Made by a program: the position numbers and the translations under genes
Shown: positions 25,526 to 38,792 of the stretch, piece by piece
Position numbering within the stretch: position 1 is the first letter of the stretch
How the letters are laid out: each line of letters starts with the position of its first letter
Assembly: GCF_031755915.1 (NCBI RefSeq)
Contig: NC_083389.1
Location: forward strand, 16,857,001-16,921,000
Source of the DNA: Ziziphus jujuba
Lineage: Eukaryota > Streptophyta > Magnoliopsida > Rosales > Rhamnaceae
Direction of reading: 5' to 3'
DNA: 64,000 nucleotides
Notes under the pieces: generated by a model
Database searches by the model: none
What the model was told of the DNA's origin: nothing
What the model saw: only the letters and a program-made list of their open reading frames with translations

Positions 25526-26934
25526 CATCATTTGAAAATGAAAAAATTGGGTCCTCACAGTTTTCAGTGTAAAAAGGTTTTTTTTTTAAAAAAACAAAGG
25601 AGGAAAAAGTGAAGTCATAGGTAAACTTTGCACTTTTTGTGTTGTGTGTAATTCATTGGGCGTCCTCTTCCTTTTCCTTTGGGGACCTCAGAGAGAATGC
25701 GAGAAGTAAGAATGATGAGGGAGTTTATTTAGAATTGGTAGCGTAGCAAAGCAAGAAACATAATGGAGGAAGTGAAATGAGAGAGATTGTTAAACAATAA
25801 GGGATGGTACACCTACACGCATGCCCCCCCATTGCTCCCATCAACCATACATTGCTGCCCCCACCCCTCTATCCAAGGGGATGACCCATCCTTTCTTTTA
25901 TTCATTCAACTTTTTTTTTTCAAAAAAAAAAAAAAGAAAAAAAAAAGTGGATAAGGTTGCTCTACTACCATATACATGATTCTACATGAAAGAAAAAGGC
26001 ATATACCAATCCAATTTTAAAAGTTTATCCATAGAAAATTAGAGAATAGTGGTATGGATAGCATCTTTTTTACCTTACCAACTAATCTGCAGAGAGTACG
26101 TAGTAAACGTGAGTAGTTGACAAATTAATATAATTTAAATAATACCATATCAGTTAACATTTAAAAAAAAAAAAAAAAAGAGTTAACAGGTTAATGATTA
26201 TAGTATTATTAAAAAAAAATAATAAAGGACTAAATAATAGGGAAGTAAAAATTGGCACAAATTTCAATGCATATAAGCTTTTTGGGGCGAGTTCCTTGAA
26301 AACCAATCATGGACTGGATGGGTTGTTTTCCTTTTTAGATTTAATTAGTTGGATTAAATTTTAAAAAATCTAATTTTCATTTTAAGGTAAGAGATTTATA
26401 TAGTAATTATGGTACCAATATGAATTATTGATTAGCCAAGTAGAGCTTTAAGCTTAAGTGAAATAATTCATTATTTTGTCTTTTTTTTTTTTTTGTCTAA
26501 TGAAACAGGAAAATGTTGACACGGAATAGATAAACGAAAAAGGTTGTACCAATCCCTTTTTTTTTTTTTATATTCTTTTAAATAATTCTCATAGCTTTAA
26601 ATTAGTTCATATTTTATACTCAAATATTTATAATGTTGAACTTAATCAGCCAACCTGTCATATCCAAATTCTAAATACCGCATCAAATTCTTAATTATAT
26701 GGTAGATAATTTAAAAATAATCCACTCTCCACCATAACAATAAATAAATAAATTACAAAAAAGAAAAAAAAAAAAGTTTGTAATACCGAAACTAAATAAC
26801 AAGTGGCAGTGTTTAACAGTGGCAGGGTGGTGACATTAAAAGTTTTCGTCTGTGACCATATCATTGCCTTCGTTTTACCAAAGGAGATACAAGGATAAAT
26901 AATCAAAAGGGGCATAAAAGGGTTTTTGTTTTTT

Positions 26935-27310
26935 TAGCGCCGTCAAATAACAGCCATCCAAAAGCAGAGATCAGAAAACGACAAGGAATGCCACGTCAAC
27001 TGTCGCCGGGTGTTTTTGTGATATTTTTCGCGGCAAAATTCTCCACCCAATCAAAATCCAGCTAGGACTTCCATGACAACGTGGTGACAGCCTTAATCCA
27101 GCTGTTATGGACCCCACCTTTCTTCGATCTTTTAGAGGGGTAGCTTTTAATTTCTCCCGATTTATTCATCTCCATTTTCTCCTCAATTTATCCTCTCTGT
27201 GTCTTTTTATAATTTTATTTCCAAATATTGTTTTCTCCGCAGATTAACCGTCGTTTTTTATTTTTTGGTGAATGCAGATTAACCGTCGTTGATGTTGAAG
27301 GAATTACCGA
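26935..27310. promoter_or_regulatory. GC-richer island with ACGT-core motifs, orphan promoter-like
   Basis: Within AT-rich spacer this segment holds GCCACGTCAACTGTCGCC and GACAACGTGGTGACAGCC (bZIP-type ACGT cores), then a CT-rich leader-like stretch (27140-27235). A 17-bp direct repeat GCAGATTAACCGTCGTT follows at 27239 and 27274. No open reading frame follows. It could be a distal regulatory block, a non-coding transcript start or the remains of a lost gene. Confidence 0.35.
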
Positions 27311-27689
27311 CCGCCAATAGTTCTTTTTCTTTTCAAGCTTTATTTTGATCAAATATGAATAAATTATTTTAGTAAAGATGAACTTCAACATTTTATTATC
27401 TACGTATTTAATTTTTTTTTCATAGTTTAGGCATAATTTCTAGGATATTATTATTTTCTTAAAACTAATATGTATGAATAATGTCGCTATTAAATTTCCA
27501 GCAAAAGAAAGGAATGGTTTAAAATTTAGCCAAATTTCTTTTTTTTTTTTAAATAAAAAATTAGCCAGAACTTTCAATAAATCAATTCAATTTGAAGGTT
27601 ATATATGTTTAACATACCAGGCCATTTTTAATATTTTATGAAATTTGTCTTTGATTTTGATACATAAAAGATAGAAAAATTAATAATGT

Positions 27690-27800
27690 AGAAATGGTAT
27701 ATGAGTTGGCTAGAAAACACAAATACTGAAGGTCATGAGTTTCAATCTATGGTTTTGATTATAATCCAATTAAATGGTATCGCTTATTGATAGAATCACA
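27690..27800 (+). mobile_element. Possible tRNA-derived SINE remnant
   Basis: GAGTTGGCTAGAAAAC (27703) resembles a pol III box A. GGTCATGAGTTTCAATCT (27731) resembles the box B phrase common in plant SINEs. The spacing fits a tRNA-like head, but cloverleaf pairing is poor and no tail is defined. Confidence 0.35.
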
Positions 27801-29664
27801 AAAATCAAATGAAAGATTTTTTGGCATGATGTAATTTAGTCCTTTGATTAACCTCTTTTCTTTTGTATTGTTGCTACTAAATTATTATATAATGTTAAAT
27901 TGATCAATATATTGGGGTTTATTATAAGAGTTTGATGAAATTTACTGCTTCGCATTCACATATACGAATTATACAAAAAAAAATATATGTATATATAAAA
28001 AAATTAAACAATAAACCGACTAATAAATGGTTTTTTAATTTCTATAATTATTTCCTAAAAGGAAAAAAATTGTAATGGAAACATATATTGTCAATATAGA
28101 CTATCTATGAGCATGAATGTTTCACCCAAAACAAAAAAAAAAAAAAAAAAAATTCTATGAACTGGATGTTATCGTTTAATTTTGTCAGATCCTCATAGAG
28201 AAAATATTCTTAGGAACCAATTTCATTATTTTAGGGGATTTTTTTTTAATAAACTCAAAACGAGTGAATTTTATAATTACCCATTGTCTTTTTAATCTGT
28301 AAAATAATGTTAAAAATTGATATATATATATATATATATGTATGTATGCATAGACACATATCATATACTGTCTCTTATTTCTAGATAAGTGTAATTTTAT
28401 CCCCAAAAAAAAAAAAAGTTTAGTTATGTATGTATTTTAGTATCCTGCAGGTCTCATTTTTTTTTTTTTTAATAAATGTAGACACTTAAGGATAATATGT
28501 TACAATTAAATCCTTCAACACATTGCTATCCAAAAAAAAAAAAAAAAAAACTTCAACACATTTACCATATTAAATACAATTTTAAAATGAAGGTTTATAG
28601 TAAACTATCTATTTTTGTATCATTTTTCTATACATATTATTTATAATAAAAATATGATAAACTCACATAGTTTTGTCTATATTATGCGCTGTATATTTCT
28701 TTAAACAAAATAAAAGAAACATATGAAAATAGGATATATATGTATATTAACATAAAGGTAGTCACATGATACTACTATAACCCCTTTTTTTTTTTTTTTT
28801 TTTGGTTGCTGGAACTACTATAACCCATTTTTAATTGAACTAATTTCACTTTGGCTGTATCTTAGATTGTACTTAACTACACTAAAAATGAGAAATATCT
28901 TACAATAAATAACTGTAGATTGAGTTCATTTTTTGAGAAAGATCTTCGAGGAGCTTTTTTTTTTTTTTGGGTGAATCAGATCTGTTAGGACTTAAATATA
29001 TTGATATTGACTGACAAATAATTGTATAGTGATTATTATTTATTATTATTATTATTATTTTGGCTTGAAGTGGTTTGTTCTTCTCGTTATTTAGTTTCGG
29101 CTTCTGTTATCTTAAATAAATAATTAAAAAGTGAAAGGTCTAAAAACGTAATATTTACGTCATAAATAATTTAAAAACTACACGTTATTAAGAAAAATTT
29201 GCCTTTTTCTTTTGGGTAAAATACATCTGTCACCCATAAAGTGTGTGTTTTTTTCACTTTGTCATACAAATATTTAAGCCAAAAAAACAAAAATAAAAAA
29301 GGTTACGTATTTAATTTTAAACCCAGCAACAGCCAACAGCAAAGGTATTATCTCTTGTACGAATTTGCTTGCGGAAAGAAACAAAAGAGAAAGAGAGAGA
29401 GAAAATGGATAGAAAACTACAGCAACCATTAGAGAAAGTGAAACGTTAAAACACAGATAAGCAGCCGACATCCATTTCAGTCCATGAAAAGGTGGATGTT
29501 TCCAATGCTTCTCTTCTTCACCCTCTCCATCTTCCTCATTTGACCACCATTTCTCTCTTTTCTCTCTCTCTCTCTCTCACACACTTTCTTCACAAAAACC
29601 CAATTCCTTAAAACCACCATTTTCCTAACTGAAGAAGGACAACACAAATAACAAATCAGCAACA

Positions 29665-32065
29665 ATGGATCCCTGCCCATTTGTCCGTTTGATAGTGGAA
29701 TCACTCTCCCTCAAACTCCCTCAGGCCACCAGACCCGCCGGCGCTGGAGTCCACCCTTCCACCACTCCCTGTTTCTGCAAGCTCCGGATCAAGAATTTCC
29801 CTTCCCAGACCGCTCTGCTCCCGCTCTCTTCCTCGCCTGGTGATTCTCCGCCGGACTACTCCACTTCCTCAGCCGGTTTCCACCTCGATTCCACCTCCCT
29901 CCGGCGAATATCCGGCAAACCCATTACTCTCCGGGTCTCCGTCTATACGGGTCGAATGGGTCGGACCTGCGGGGTTAGCACCGGGAAACTTCTGGGTCGG
30001 GTCAATGTCGGAGTTGACCTGGAAGGGACTGACTCTCGACCCGCTGTTTTCCAAAACGGGTGGTTGAAATTGGCGAAAGAGCCCGACAAGAAGCGCTCAT
30101 CCGCTAGGCTCCATTTGGTGGTCCGGGCTGAACCGGACCCCCGTTTCGTTTTTCATTTCGGCGGTGAACCGGAATGTAGCCCCGTGGTCTTTCAGATTCA
30201 GGGCAATATACGACAGCCCGTTTTTAGCTGCAAGTTCAGTGCCGACCGCAATTCCAGATCCCGGTGAGTTTTTCTGTTTTTTCTCTTTTTTTCCAACTTG
30301 CTTTACGACGTTGCGTTTTAGTGGTTTTGAGCTAGTTTGGTGGTTTTTTTAGCTAGCCAGTCAGAGTTTCTGTTGTTTTCCATATTTGGCTCTTTTTTTA
30401 TTTATTTCGGTAGTCTATTTCTTTTCTTTATTATTAAATTTCTGCCAAAAGTAACCCCCAAAAAAAAAAAAAAAAACAAAAATAGAGAAAGGAAAAAAAG
30501 GAATATAAATATATAATAAGGATTGGGGATTTATTTGAGGATTTGTGTGTGGATTACGCATGTAGGTTGTCAATTTTATTTTTAGCTGTTATTATCCAGC
30601 AATTCACATGCCATGTTGGGTCTGCAAAAACTTATTTCATTTTTTATGTACCTTTCATGCTTAGCTAGTTTGCATTTTCCATGTGTTACCATTTTATGGG
30701 TCTTTATAAGCAAAGAGCTTAATTATGGTTATTTATGTAGAGTTGGTTTTCCAACTTTCTTCTGACAAAGAGTACTAACAGTTTTGGTCCCCATGAAAGG
30801 TTAGCATATATGTAAACATTTTATGAGTCTCCATCCAGTACCAAGTTGATTGGCAAAATGGACTCTGTAAGAGAATTGAGAGAGTTAAATGGCCAAAATT
30901 AATGCAGCTATTGCTTAATTCTTACGTTTCAATTAATGAAATGTATTTTTCAAGCACTTGGAATAATCACTTTTCAATTTTGGTCCATGTAGTTTTGGTT
31001 AATTTGGCTTTAATTTTCTGAGTTGTTGTAAGAAATTGTTTTTCATTCTTAAAACTAAAACCACATATATCAAAGTACTTAATTCGAGAATTTTCATTCA
31101 AAGAGAGAGAGGGACAAACAATTAATGGTTGGCCTGGTAGTTACAGGACCAAGTTGGTCAAACAGACAATTTGAAGCTTTATAAAGAACTGTATTTAAAC
31201 AACAACCACCCTTTGGATTCCCTCCCATGTGCTTCAAATATTTGGTTGTAGTTTTATATTCTCTACACAATTAATGCTAGTTAATTGTTTTATCCAACAA
31301 ATGGATCATCAAGATTATGATATATATATATATATATATTATATTGGATTTTCTAATATTAATTACTTATAATTTGTCAAAAACAGATCTCTCCCATCAG
31401 ATTTCAACAACATCCACAGCAGAGGATGGATGATGAGAACATTTTCCGGCGACAGAGAACGTCCGGGAAGAGAAAGAAAAGGATGGATGGTAACAATTCA
31501 TGATCTATCCGGTTCACCTGTGGCAGCGGCCTCAATGATCACTCCTTTTGTCCCTTCACCGGGTTCCGACCGGGTTTCCCGATCGAACCCCGGGGCGTGG
31601 CTCATCCTCCGGCCTAATGGATTCTCCATGAGCAGCTGGAAACCCTGGGGAAGACTTGAGGCATGGCGAGAGAGAGGTCCAATCGATGGCTTGGGATACA
31701 AGTTCGAGCTTGTTAGTGAGAATGGTCCAACCAGCACTGGTAGTGGTAACATTCCCATTGCAGAAGCTACATTGAGTGTGAAAAAGGGAGGGCAGTTTTG
31801 CATTGACAGTGGGTTGATAAGAGAATCCGGAACGAATTCGAGGTCTCCGGTGAAAGGATTCGTGATGGGTTCGAGTGTAGAAGGAGAAGGAAAAGTAAGC
31901 AAACCTGTTGTGCAAGTTGGTATGCAACATGTTTCTTGCATGGCTGATGCAGCTCTTTTCATAGCACTTTCTGCTGCCATCGACCTGAGCATGGATGCTT
32001 GCAGACTCTTCGCACATAAACTAAGGAAAGAGCTTTGCCATGATGAACAAGATTCTTTCTCTTAG
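29665..32065 (+). CDS. DUF1005 family protein (425 aa)
   Basis: Plant-specific family of unknown function. Exon 1 is 29665-30263 and exon 2 is 31387-32065, joined through a CG|A arginine codon with GT..AG borders. The N-terminus MDPCPFVRLIVESLSLKLP and the HPSTTPCFCKLRIKNFPSQT block are typical of the family, whose N-terminal half looks C2-like. Family blocks visible in exon 2 include RGWMMRTFSGDRE, GWMVTIHDLSGSPVAAASMI, PGAWLILRPNG and the C-terminal VVQVGMQHVSCMADAALFIALSAAIDLSMDACRLF. There is no signal peptide or clear membrane segment. Length agrees with the Arabidopsis relative (about 424 aa, recalled). The coding region is markedly GC-richer than the surrounding DNA, which creates long antisense open frames over exon 2 that are not genes. 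The biochemical role is not known to me. Confidence 0.93.
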
Positions 32066-32188
32066 TTTATTTTCCCGGAAAAAATACATATATATAACCC
32101 CTTTTGCTGTGATAACCAAACACTTCTTTTTGAATTGTTGGGTTTGAGCACAGAAAAAGTTATATTATATTGATCTCTGATTTTTAGG

Positions 32189-32190
<2 letters not shown>

Positions 32191-32224
<34 letters not shown>
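32191..32224. repeat. 34-base poly-T tract in DUF1005 3' flank
   Basis: An uninterrupted T run about 125 bp after the stop codon, probably in or just past the 3' UTR. It is prone to slippage. Confidence 0.85.
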
Positions 32225-32225
<1 letters not shown>

Positions 32226-32841
32226 TGTGTCCATTCTAATTCATTCTTTCAATAGCTGATTTCATTTTCTCACAAGGTTTAGAAATTTTCTCTCTGGTTG
32301 TGCGTGTGTGGCCTGTTTGGCTGTTTATGTAAATGTGGTTTGTGAGAGGGTTCTTTGAATTTGGTCTTCGAGAGTGACAATATCTTTTTTGTTTTTTGAT
32401 TCTGTGAAAGTAGTTTTAGGATTTTGTCAACGTTATGAATATATACACATTGGGGGATTTCTTATGTTTACAGCATATTATATATATATATATATGTATG
32501 TAAATCTTACAAATGGAAACTGTACAGCTGGGAAAGTGCAATTTGTTATAATTTTCAAATTGAAACTTACTTTATTCATTATGTTTAGTTCTCATTTTCA
32601 ACAGCTCCATTGGTCAGAAGTATGCATTTGATTAATGGTTTTTTATATATGACCGTTACTATGTCACCACGGCCCAATAGTTTATCGGCTCAATTTATCA
32701 CTTTTACAAAATAAAATAAAATAAATCTACCAAATAGCATGGCAATTAATGTGCCAATAGAACAATGCTTAATAAATTAATATAATTAAATAAATTCAGT
32801 ACATGGACTATGGAAGAGTTTTCTGTTTTCTATATAAAACT

Positions 32842-33187
32842 TAGGGCCTGTTTGGCCAGCTGTTTTCAGAACAGTTTTCTGTTTTTGAAAACAGAAATTT
32901 GTTTCCAAAACAATTTTATACCTGTTTGGCCATTTGTTTCTAAAAACAAGTTCTGAAAACAAGTTAAAAAAAAAACAAAATTGGGAAAACATCAAAAAGA
33001 TGTTTCCACCTGTTCTCTCACCTTGGCCTCTCTTGTCTCTCACCTTCGTCGCTCGACCAGCCCCTTCATTGGCTTGCGAAACGTTCACCGCTCGTCGACC
33101 CACGCACACCAGCTCCTTCCACCTTCCATGGAATAATATATTTAACATAAACATCATTAATTACTTCTATGGCTTCTTGCATGTATG

Positions 33188-33226
<39 letters not shown>

Positions 33227-33856
33227 CAGCTCTTATCATGAGCTTTTATTTTTAAAAACGTCCATATATTTAGCAGAAATCTTGTCTGCTAAAAGCCTCA
33301 ACCGCTAAGACCCCAACGTTGGTATTTAGCACAAAAACAGCAACAAACAGACTCTCGACATTTTTCTTTCTGCCGATCACTACTAATTATGATTTAGAGA
33401 GAGAGAGAGAGAGAGTTTTTTGATCGAACTGCGATAAATACACATCGAATACACAATCAATATAGTCAATAGTGATTTATCTTTTCAAGCTGCATAATTA
33501 TTTCCTTCTCTCTCACCACTGGAAAATATGTCGATAATTTTAAATGATTCTTATTATTATTTTGTTTTTTTGTTCTACAAAAGTTATTCGGATTGTTGTT
33601 TGTTTGGCTGCTTGGAATAGACAAATCATTATCTTTCTGGTCCTACCTACCTACACACGCATTGAATTTTCCTTTTCATGGGGATAATTATGGATTATTC
33701 TCTTTAATTTTTTTACAGATTTGTTATAAGTGCAAGTGTGGCCTAATAGAGAGACATGTGGACACCTTTTATGTTTACATGAAACCGTGTACACATACAT
33801 ACATATACAAACAAAAGAAAAAAAGAAAAAAAGATAAAGGATGGGATGTTTTGACA

Positions 33857-33887
<31 letters not shown>

Positions 33888-34287
33888 GCATGGAGCCAAG
33901 AAAAAGTTTGTGTGGAAATGAAAAAAAATTCATTATATATTTTATATTATATATGTATATAATTCATTAATATGGAAATGAATTAATATTATGTAAATAT
34001 ATATAAATATATTATAGCTACATATATTATATATAAGGTTCTTTGTATGAAAGAAAAATAAATAAAAACCTTGTATGTAACCCAAAAAAAAAATAAAATA
34101 AAAAATAAAAACAAAAAGCTGTTTAAAAACATGTAACCAAATATATTTTTTATTTTTTGGTATTGAAAACTGTTTTCAAAAATCAATGGCCAAACACTCT
34201 TTGTTTTCATAAAACAAGAGAAAACAGTTTTCTATTTTTATTTCTGAAAACAATATTTCAAAAATAAAAAACAGAAAACATGGCCTA
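32842..34287. mobile_element. Candidate non-autonomous DNA transposon, about 1.4 kb
   Basis: The left end reads TAGGGCCTGTTTGGCCA and then repeats of TTTTCTGTTTTTGAAAACAG type. The right end, read on the other strand, is TAGGCCATGTTTTCTG followed by GAAAACTGTTTTCTC and GTGTTTGGCCATTG. The subterminal parts are mutually inverted and both carry TGTTTGGCCA. The inside holds a GC-richer stretch (33003-33130) of unknown source, a (TA)n array and a (GA)n array. There is no transposase. Target duplication is unclear, and the superfamily is left open (hAT-like ends are possible). Confidence 0.5.
33187..33223. repeat. (TA)n microsatellite
   Basis: About sixteen to eighteen TA units lie inside the candidate transposon. 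Similar arrays occur at 13102-13127, 40235-40261, 52249-52276 and 57111-57138. Confidence 0.9.
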
Positions 34288-34796
34288 CAATATCTCAAGG
34301 AAAAAAGAAAAGAAAAAAAAAAAATCAAATACTCTATAAAGCATCTGACATAAAAGCACAATTTAGGTTCTCCAATGATAAGGGGTATTTTTTGCTAATT
34401 GCATTATGGGTGCCAAATTTGGCTTGAAAAATGGGTTCATAGTAATAAAATTTTTGGGACACAGACATTTATCAATGTAATTTTTAACTTTTAACTAGTT
34501 TTTAATTGAAAAAAAATAAAAATGAGGGGACCCATTAATATTTTATATTTAAATTATTAAAAATATACTTTTTAATTAGTAAAAATGGATCCATTACTAT
34601 TTAATAATATTTATAATTTGGTAATGCTATTTTTTAGTATGCATAATTGATAACCTATTTTAAAATTTGGCAATAACATTGTCATTTATTATTGGAAAAT
34701 TCATGTTAATGTTAAATTTCAAAAATGTATATGGCAAAATGGCATTAACCATTGGAGATGCTATAAAATAGGTTATTAACTTTGTTAGCCCATTAG

Positions 34797-34821
34797 TTGT
34801 ACCTATATTTGCTTGGTCTCT

Positions 34822-34853
<32 letters not shown>

Positions 34854-35230
34854 GTGTGTGTGTGTGTGGTACTTTGATCTAAATTTTAATTTTTAATGCA
34901 ATTTGATTTTTAAACTCTTTTTAAGCAATTTTACATACATTGTTTTTGATGCAACATACATGAGTTTTGTGGAGATATCTGATTCTGTAATTTCGTTGTT
35001 TTTCTTCTTTTTTTTTCCTTTTTTTTTCCTTTTTATTTTTTATTTTTTTGGTTATAGTAACTGTATTGTATGCCTAATAACTGTCAAAACTTAGACCAAA
35101 AAGAATTTAAGAATCAAAGTGCACCAAGAAATAAAATTTAGGGGTCAAATTGCAAAAAAAAAAAAAAAAATCAAGAGCAAAGTACAACTACAGGCATAAT
35201 TTAGGAACCAACACAGCTAATAATCCAAAC
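34797..35230. mobile_element. Candidate inverted-repeat MITE
   Basis: The left part (GTTGTACCTATATTTGCTTG, then TACTTTGATCTAAATTTTAA and GCAATTTGATTTTTAAACTC) is matched in reverse complement by the right part (GTTGTACTTTGCTCTTGA and GCACTTTGATTCTTAAATTC). It is non-coding and contains long T and A runs. The ends are approximate. Confidence 0.45.
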
Positions 35231-36858
35231 ATTTATTATGATTTTTTTTTAGTAACTATTTTGTGACAGTAATATCACATTTTATATATATACAGCTAAA
35301 CTTCCATGCACAGGAAACGTTGCATTTCAATTTGACATGTGACTTCCATATTGCCATAGAGGGGTGGAGCCAGGATTTTCAATTAGTTGGGGCAATTTTT
35401 TTTTTTTTATATATATTTATCAATGAGAGTAATTAGTAAAATAGGTAAAAATTGTAAAACATCATAGGATCTTGGGTTTGGAAAATATTTGTAACCCAAT
35501 TAAAAAAATTAGTATTAAACATATGAAAAAAATTAGGAGCCAGCTACTCATTGCTTGCTAATTTTATTAAATATTTACAATTACTCTATATAAAAATAAT
35601 TTAAAAAATTTATGTTAATTGTTAACTGTAATTAATTTGTACATAGACTAAAAGTTGTATACTTAAAAAATATTCAATTTATTTTCTTTTATTAAAAAAC
35701 AAATTTTAGATAAACTACATCATCTTATAAAATAATGAATCACGTTGAGTTTAAAATAATTTACATCTTTTTATCCATAATTGCGGTTTCAATGTAAATT
35801 AATTTTTTTATTATAATTTTATTTTTTTGGCTTCATTTTGAACCAAAAAATCACAAATAAATGGCTTTATTGCAACATTTATCAAAACATATTGGTGAAT
35901 TTGCTTAAAAAAAGAAAAAAAGATATTAAATTGAAACTTCTGTAAAAATATCGGATATATTTTGTGATTATCCCCAATAGATTTTGTTCACTTTCTTAAA
36001 TATTTGATACAAAGTATAGAAAAATTAAATCCTAATAATGTTAAATTATTACCAAAAATAAAAAAATGTTATAGTAATAAACATATATATATATATATAT
36101 GTGGAAATAATTATAGTAATATATGTATTTTTTATTACAGTTATAGTAATATATTAATGCTTTAAAGATATACAAAGTTTAAAAGAATAAGAAATGAAAT
36201 ACCAGATAAACACTCACTGAGAAACTAGTAGGGAGAATAATCTATAAATCTATTAAAAAAAATTAAAATTTTAAATCATAAAGTCCCAAAAACAAGCATG
36301 ACTCGCATTGGCTATGCGAGGGCATAGACCCATAGTTAAATGTAAGCTGTGAAAAAAATAAAATAAAAATTAAGAAGAGTAAAAAAAAAAAATATATAAT
36401 AATAATAATAATATCATGGGCCTGAAAAATTGTTGTAGAATGAACTTTTATTCAACATTTTGGTTGTGTGGGTCTCCATAGTATTATAGGACGAAAATGT
36501 CCCTTGTGACACACTTACACATTTCAGTGATTTCACACCTTCAAATAGACAACAAAAATTGACTAAATAGAAAAAAGAAAAACAACAAAATGTTCCATTT
36601 TCATTTTTGTTTTTGCTAAGCTAGACAATAAATGTGTCCTTGTGTTTCCTAATCATGCAAACGATAAATATCTTGTTGTGTCAATTTTTTTTTGGCGGAT
36701 AACCAATATCTTGTTGTCATTTTAAAACGCAGTGAAAATTTATTTTACATATGCATGTTGTTAAAAGCCATTTGTCCTACAGTGGAATGACATGAAAATT
36801 TTTAGCTTATTAAATTTACAAGCAATAAATTTTTATAATACATCCTGTATTTAAAGCT

Positions 36859-37020
36859 AGTTTGAAAGCGATCTTAAAACGGTTAAAAGCGTAAAAAAGT
36901 TCACAAACACTTTTTGATTAAAAAATCACAATATTTAGTAATTTTAGAATGAAAATCCAACGTGTGATTCTTTACAAACCACTTTTTACAAGAAAAGCTA
37001 AAAGTGATTGTCAAACCAAC
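36859..37020. mobile_element. Possible short MITE
   Basis: The left end AGTTTGAAAGCGATCTTAAA and the right end read in reverse (GGTTTGACAATCACTTTTAG) are imperfect inverted copies about 160 bp apart. An internal AGTGATT/AATCACA pattern adds to this. The evidence is weak and based on eye alignment. Confidence 0.3.
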
Positions 37021-38719
37021 CCTTGGTTGGCAAATGCACTTGTGACTCTCTAGCGAAAAAACCATTCCTTCCATTATATTTTAAAAGTTCCATGTCCAAA
37101 AATTATATAAATTGCTTTGTCTATCTCCCTCTCTAAATATAGTATATTATCTATACAATTTTTAATTTTTAAAGTCTTTCCAAATAATCCCATGTATACA
37201 GAAAATGTTTTTCAAATTTTAGAAATCCACTTACATGAAAAATTTATTCCCATTTACTATATTGAAGAGTTATGTTTTAAGTAACATCAAGATATATGTT
37301 AACAAATTCTTTTATTTATTATAATTAGTAACAATTATATTTTAGTTATATTATTTAATTTTATTTTAAAATTTTAAAAATAAATTTTATAACCAAAACT
37401 ATTTAAATAGTCATTTGATATATATGTACATTGAAAATCATTCAAATGCCATTTATCATAAATCATGTGAAACTGTTTTCCAATCACAAATCAAGCAAAA
37501 CCTATTTTTCTTTTAAATTTATAATAAAATTTCTTAATTTTAAAAAATGAAAAACAAATGCAAAAGCTGAAAACATATTTTACAACAAACTTTCATGGAT
37601 CGTTTATTTTACAAGCAAGAGAGCCAAGGGCGTACCCACATGGTATCCGCGGGTTGTACCTCTCAAATTTTTTTTGACTTTTATTATTATTTTTTAATTT
37701 TTGTTTACCTATTTACAATTTTAACCCTATCCTTTTTTATTTTTATTTAAATTTGTAATCGATTTATTATGATTGCCATTTTTTTTTCTGATAAATTGGG
37801 AAACACAAATTTCATTACATTATAAATTCAAAATTTGAGAGTTATTGGTGAACATTACCAATGGAATTATCTCTTTCCACTATGATTGCCAAATCATAGT
37901 TGCCAAAAACATTGAAATGACATTTTTTGCCCTACAATTTTTTGTAGTTTTTTTTCCCCCTTTTTTCAATCCTATTTTGTTTAGGTAATATCAATTACTT
38001 GTTTATGATATTACAAAAGATGTAACATTTATTACATGTTTGTCTCTCCAAAATAAAAATTAGAAAAAAAATAATGCTATTTTATAATGGTACCCCCAGA
38101 AATTTTTTTCTGAATCTATCATTGAAAAGAATCAACAACACATATAAGCAAAATCCTTTTAGCAAAAAGAAAATTTACAAGGAATCATTGCTAGCATTGT
38201 TTAGCAATATTATCTTTTATTTTAATTTAATTTATTTATATTTTGTTTAACATTGTCATAGTCATGGAAATGCCATTTAATGGATGATGTTGCAAGACAA
38301 ACATAATGTTATGAATATTATAAACAATAAGATTAGGATCCTTTCTTATGTAAAGATATGATAATGAATGATTAATGTGTTACAGAAACTTTTTTCTGAC
38401 TAGAAAAGTGAAAAGTCCAAAATTTTGGGTTTTATCACATGCAATGCAGCATCATTTTGTTATTGTCAATTCTTTTGTTTAATTATGCTTTCTGTTCAGT
38501 GCACATTACCAATGCTTCATTCACATGTTCTGTATTTAATATATAGAATATTCTTTTGTCTATGAATGATACAATATTAAAACCAACTTAAAACCTACAA
38601 AGTATTAATATTTTTCTTATAAACAACTTAATTAAAGGTTTTTTTTTTTTTTTTTTTGGCACCTATGCCTATAAATTATGCCCCAAAAATTTTGCATTGA
38701 TTTGCGATTTGCCCACTGA

Positions 38720-38792
38720 ATGTTACATTTGTCACATGTTCTCTAAACATATGTTACATTTGTCACATATTCTCTAAACATATTCTCTAAAC
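38720..38792. repeat. 31-bp tandem repeat
   Basis: ATGTTACATTTGTCACATGT followed by TCTCTAAACAT occurs at 38720-38750 and 38751-38781 with small changes. A third partial ATTCTCTAAAC follows. Confidence 0.8.

Larger units (their letters stand above)
22251..29664. other. Divergent spacer between Derlin and DUF1005 genes
   Basis: About 7.4 kb between two divergent starts, so each end should carry a promoter. The stretch just past Derlin (22420-22560) is locally GC-richer, with GGGCC and CACGTATT motifs. The centre is AT-rich with poly-A/T runs, a tandem 27-bp repeat at 25472, a GC-richer island at 26935-27310 and a tRNA-like SINE remnant near 27690. A CT/CA-rich tract at 29555-29587 probably belongs to the DUF1005 leader or promoter. 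No protein gene is supported. Confidence 0.6.

Noticed and set aside
31498..32017. Two long antisense open frames (164 and 153 codons)
   Set aside because: They lie entirely over DUF1005 exon 2, whose GC-rich coding sequence lacks stops on the other strand. They show no recognisable domains.
33593..33970. 125-codon plus-strand frame
   Set aside because: Composed largely of microsatellite-encoded IYIYIY repeats inside the candidate transposon.
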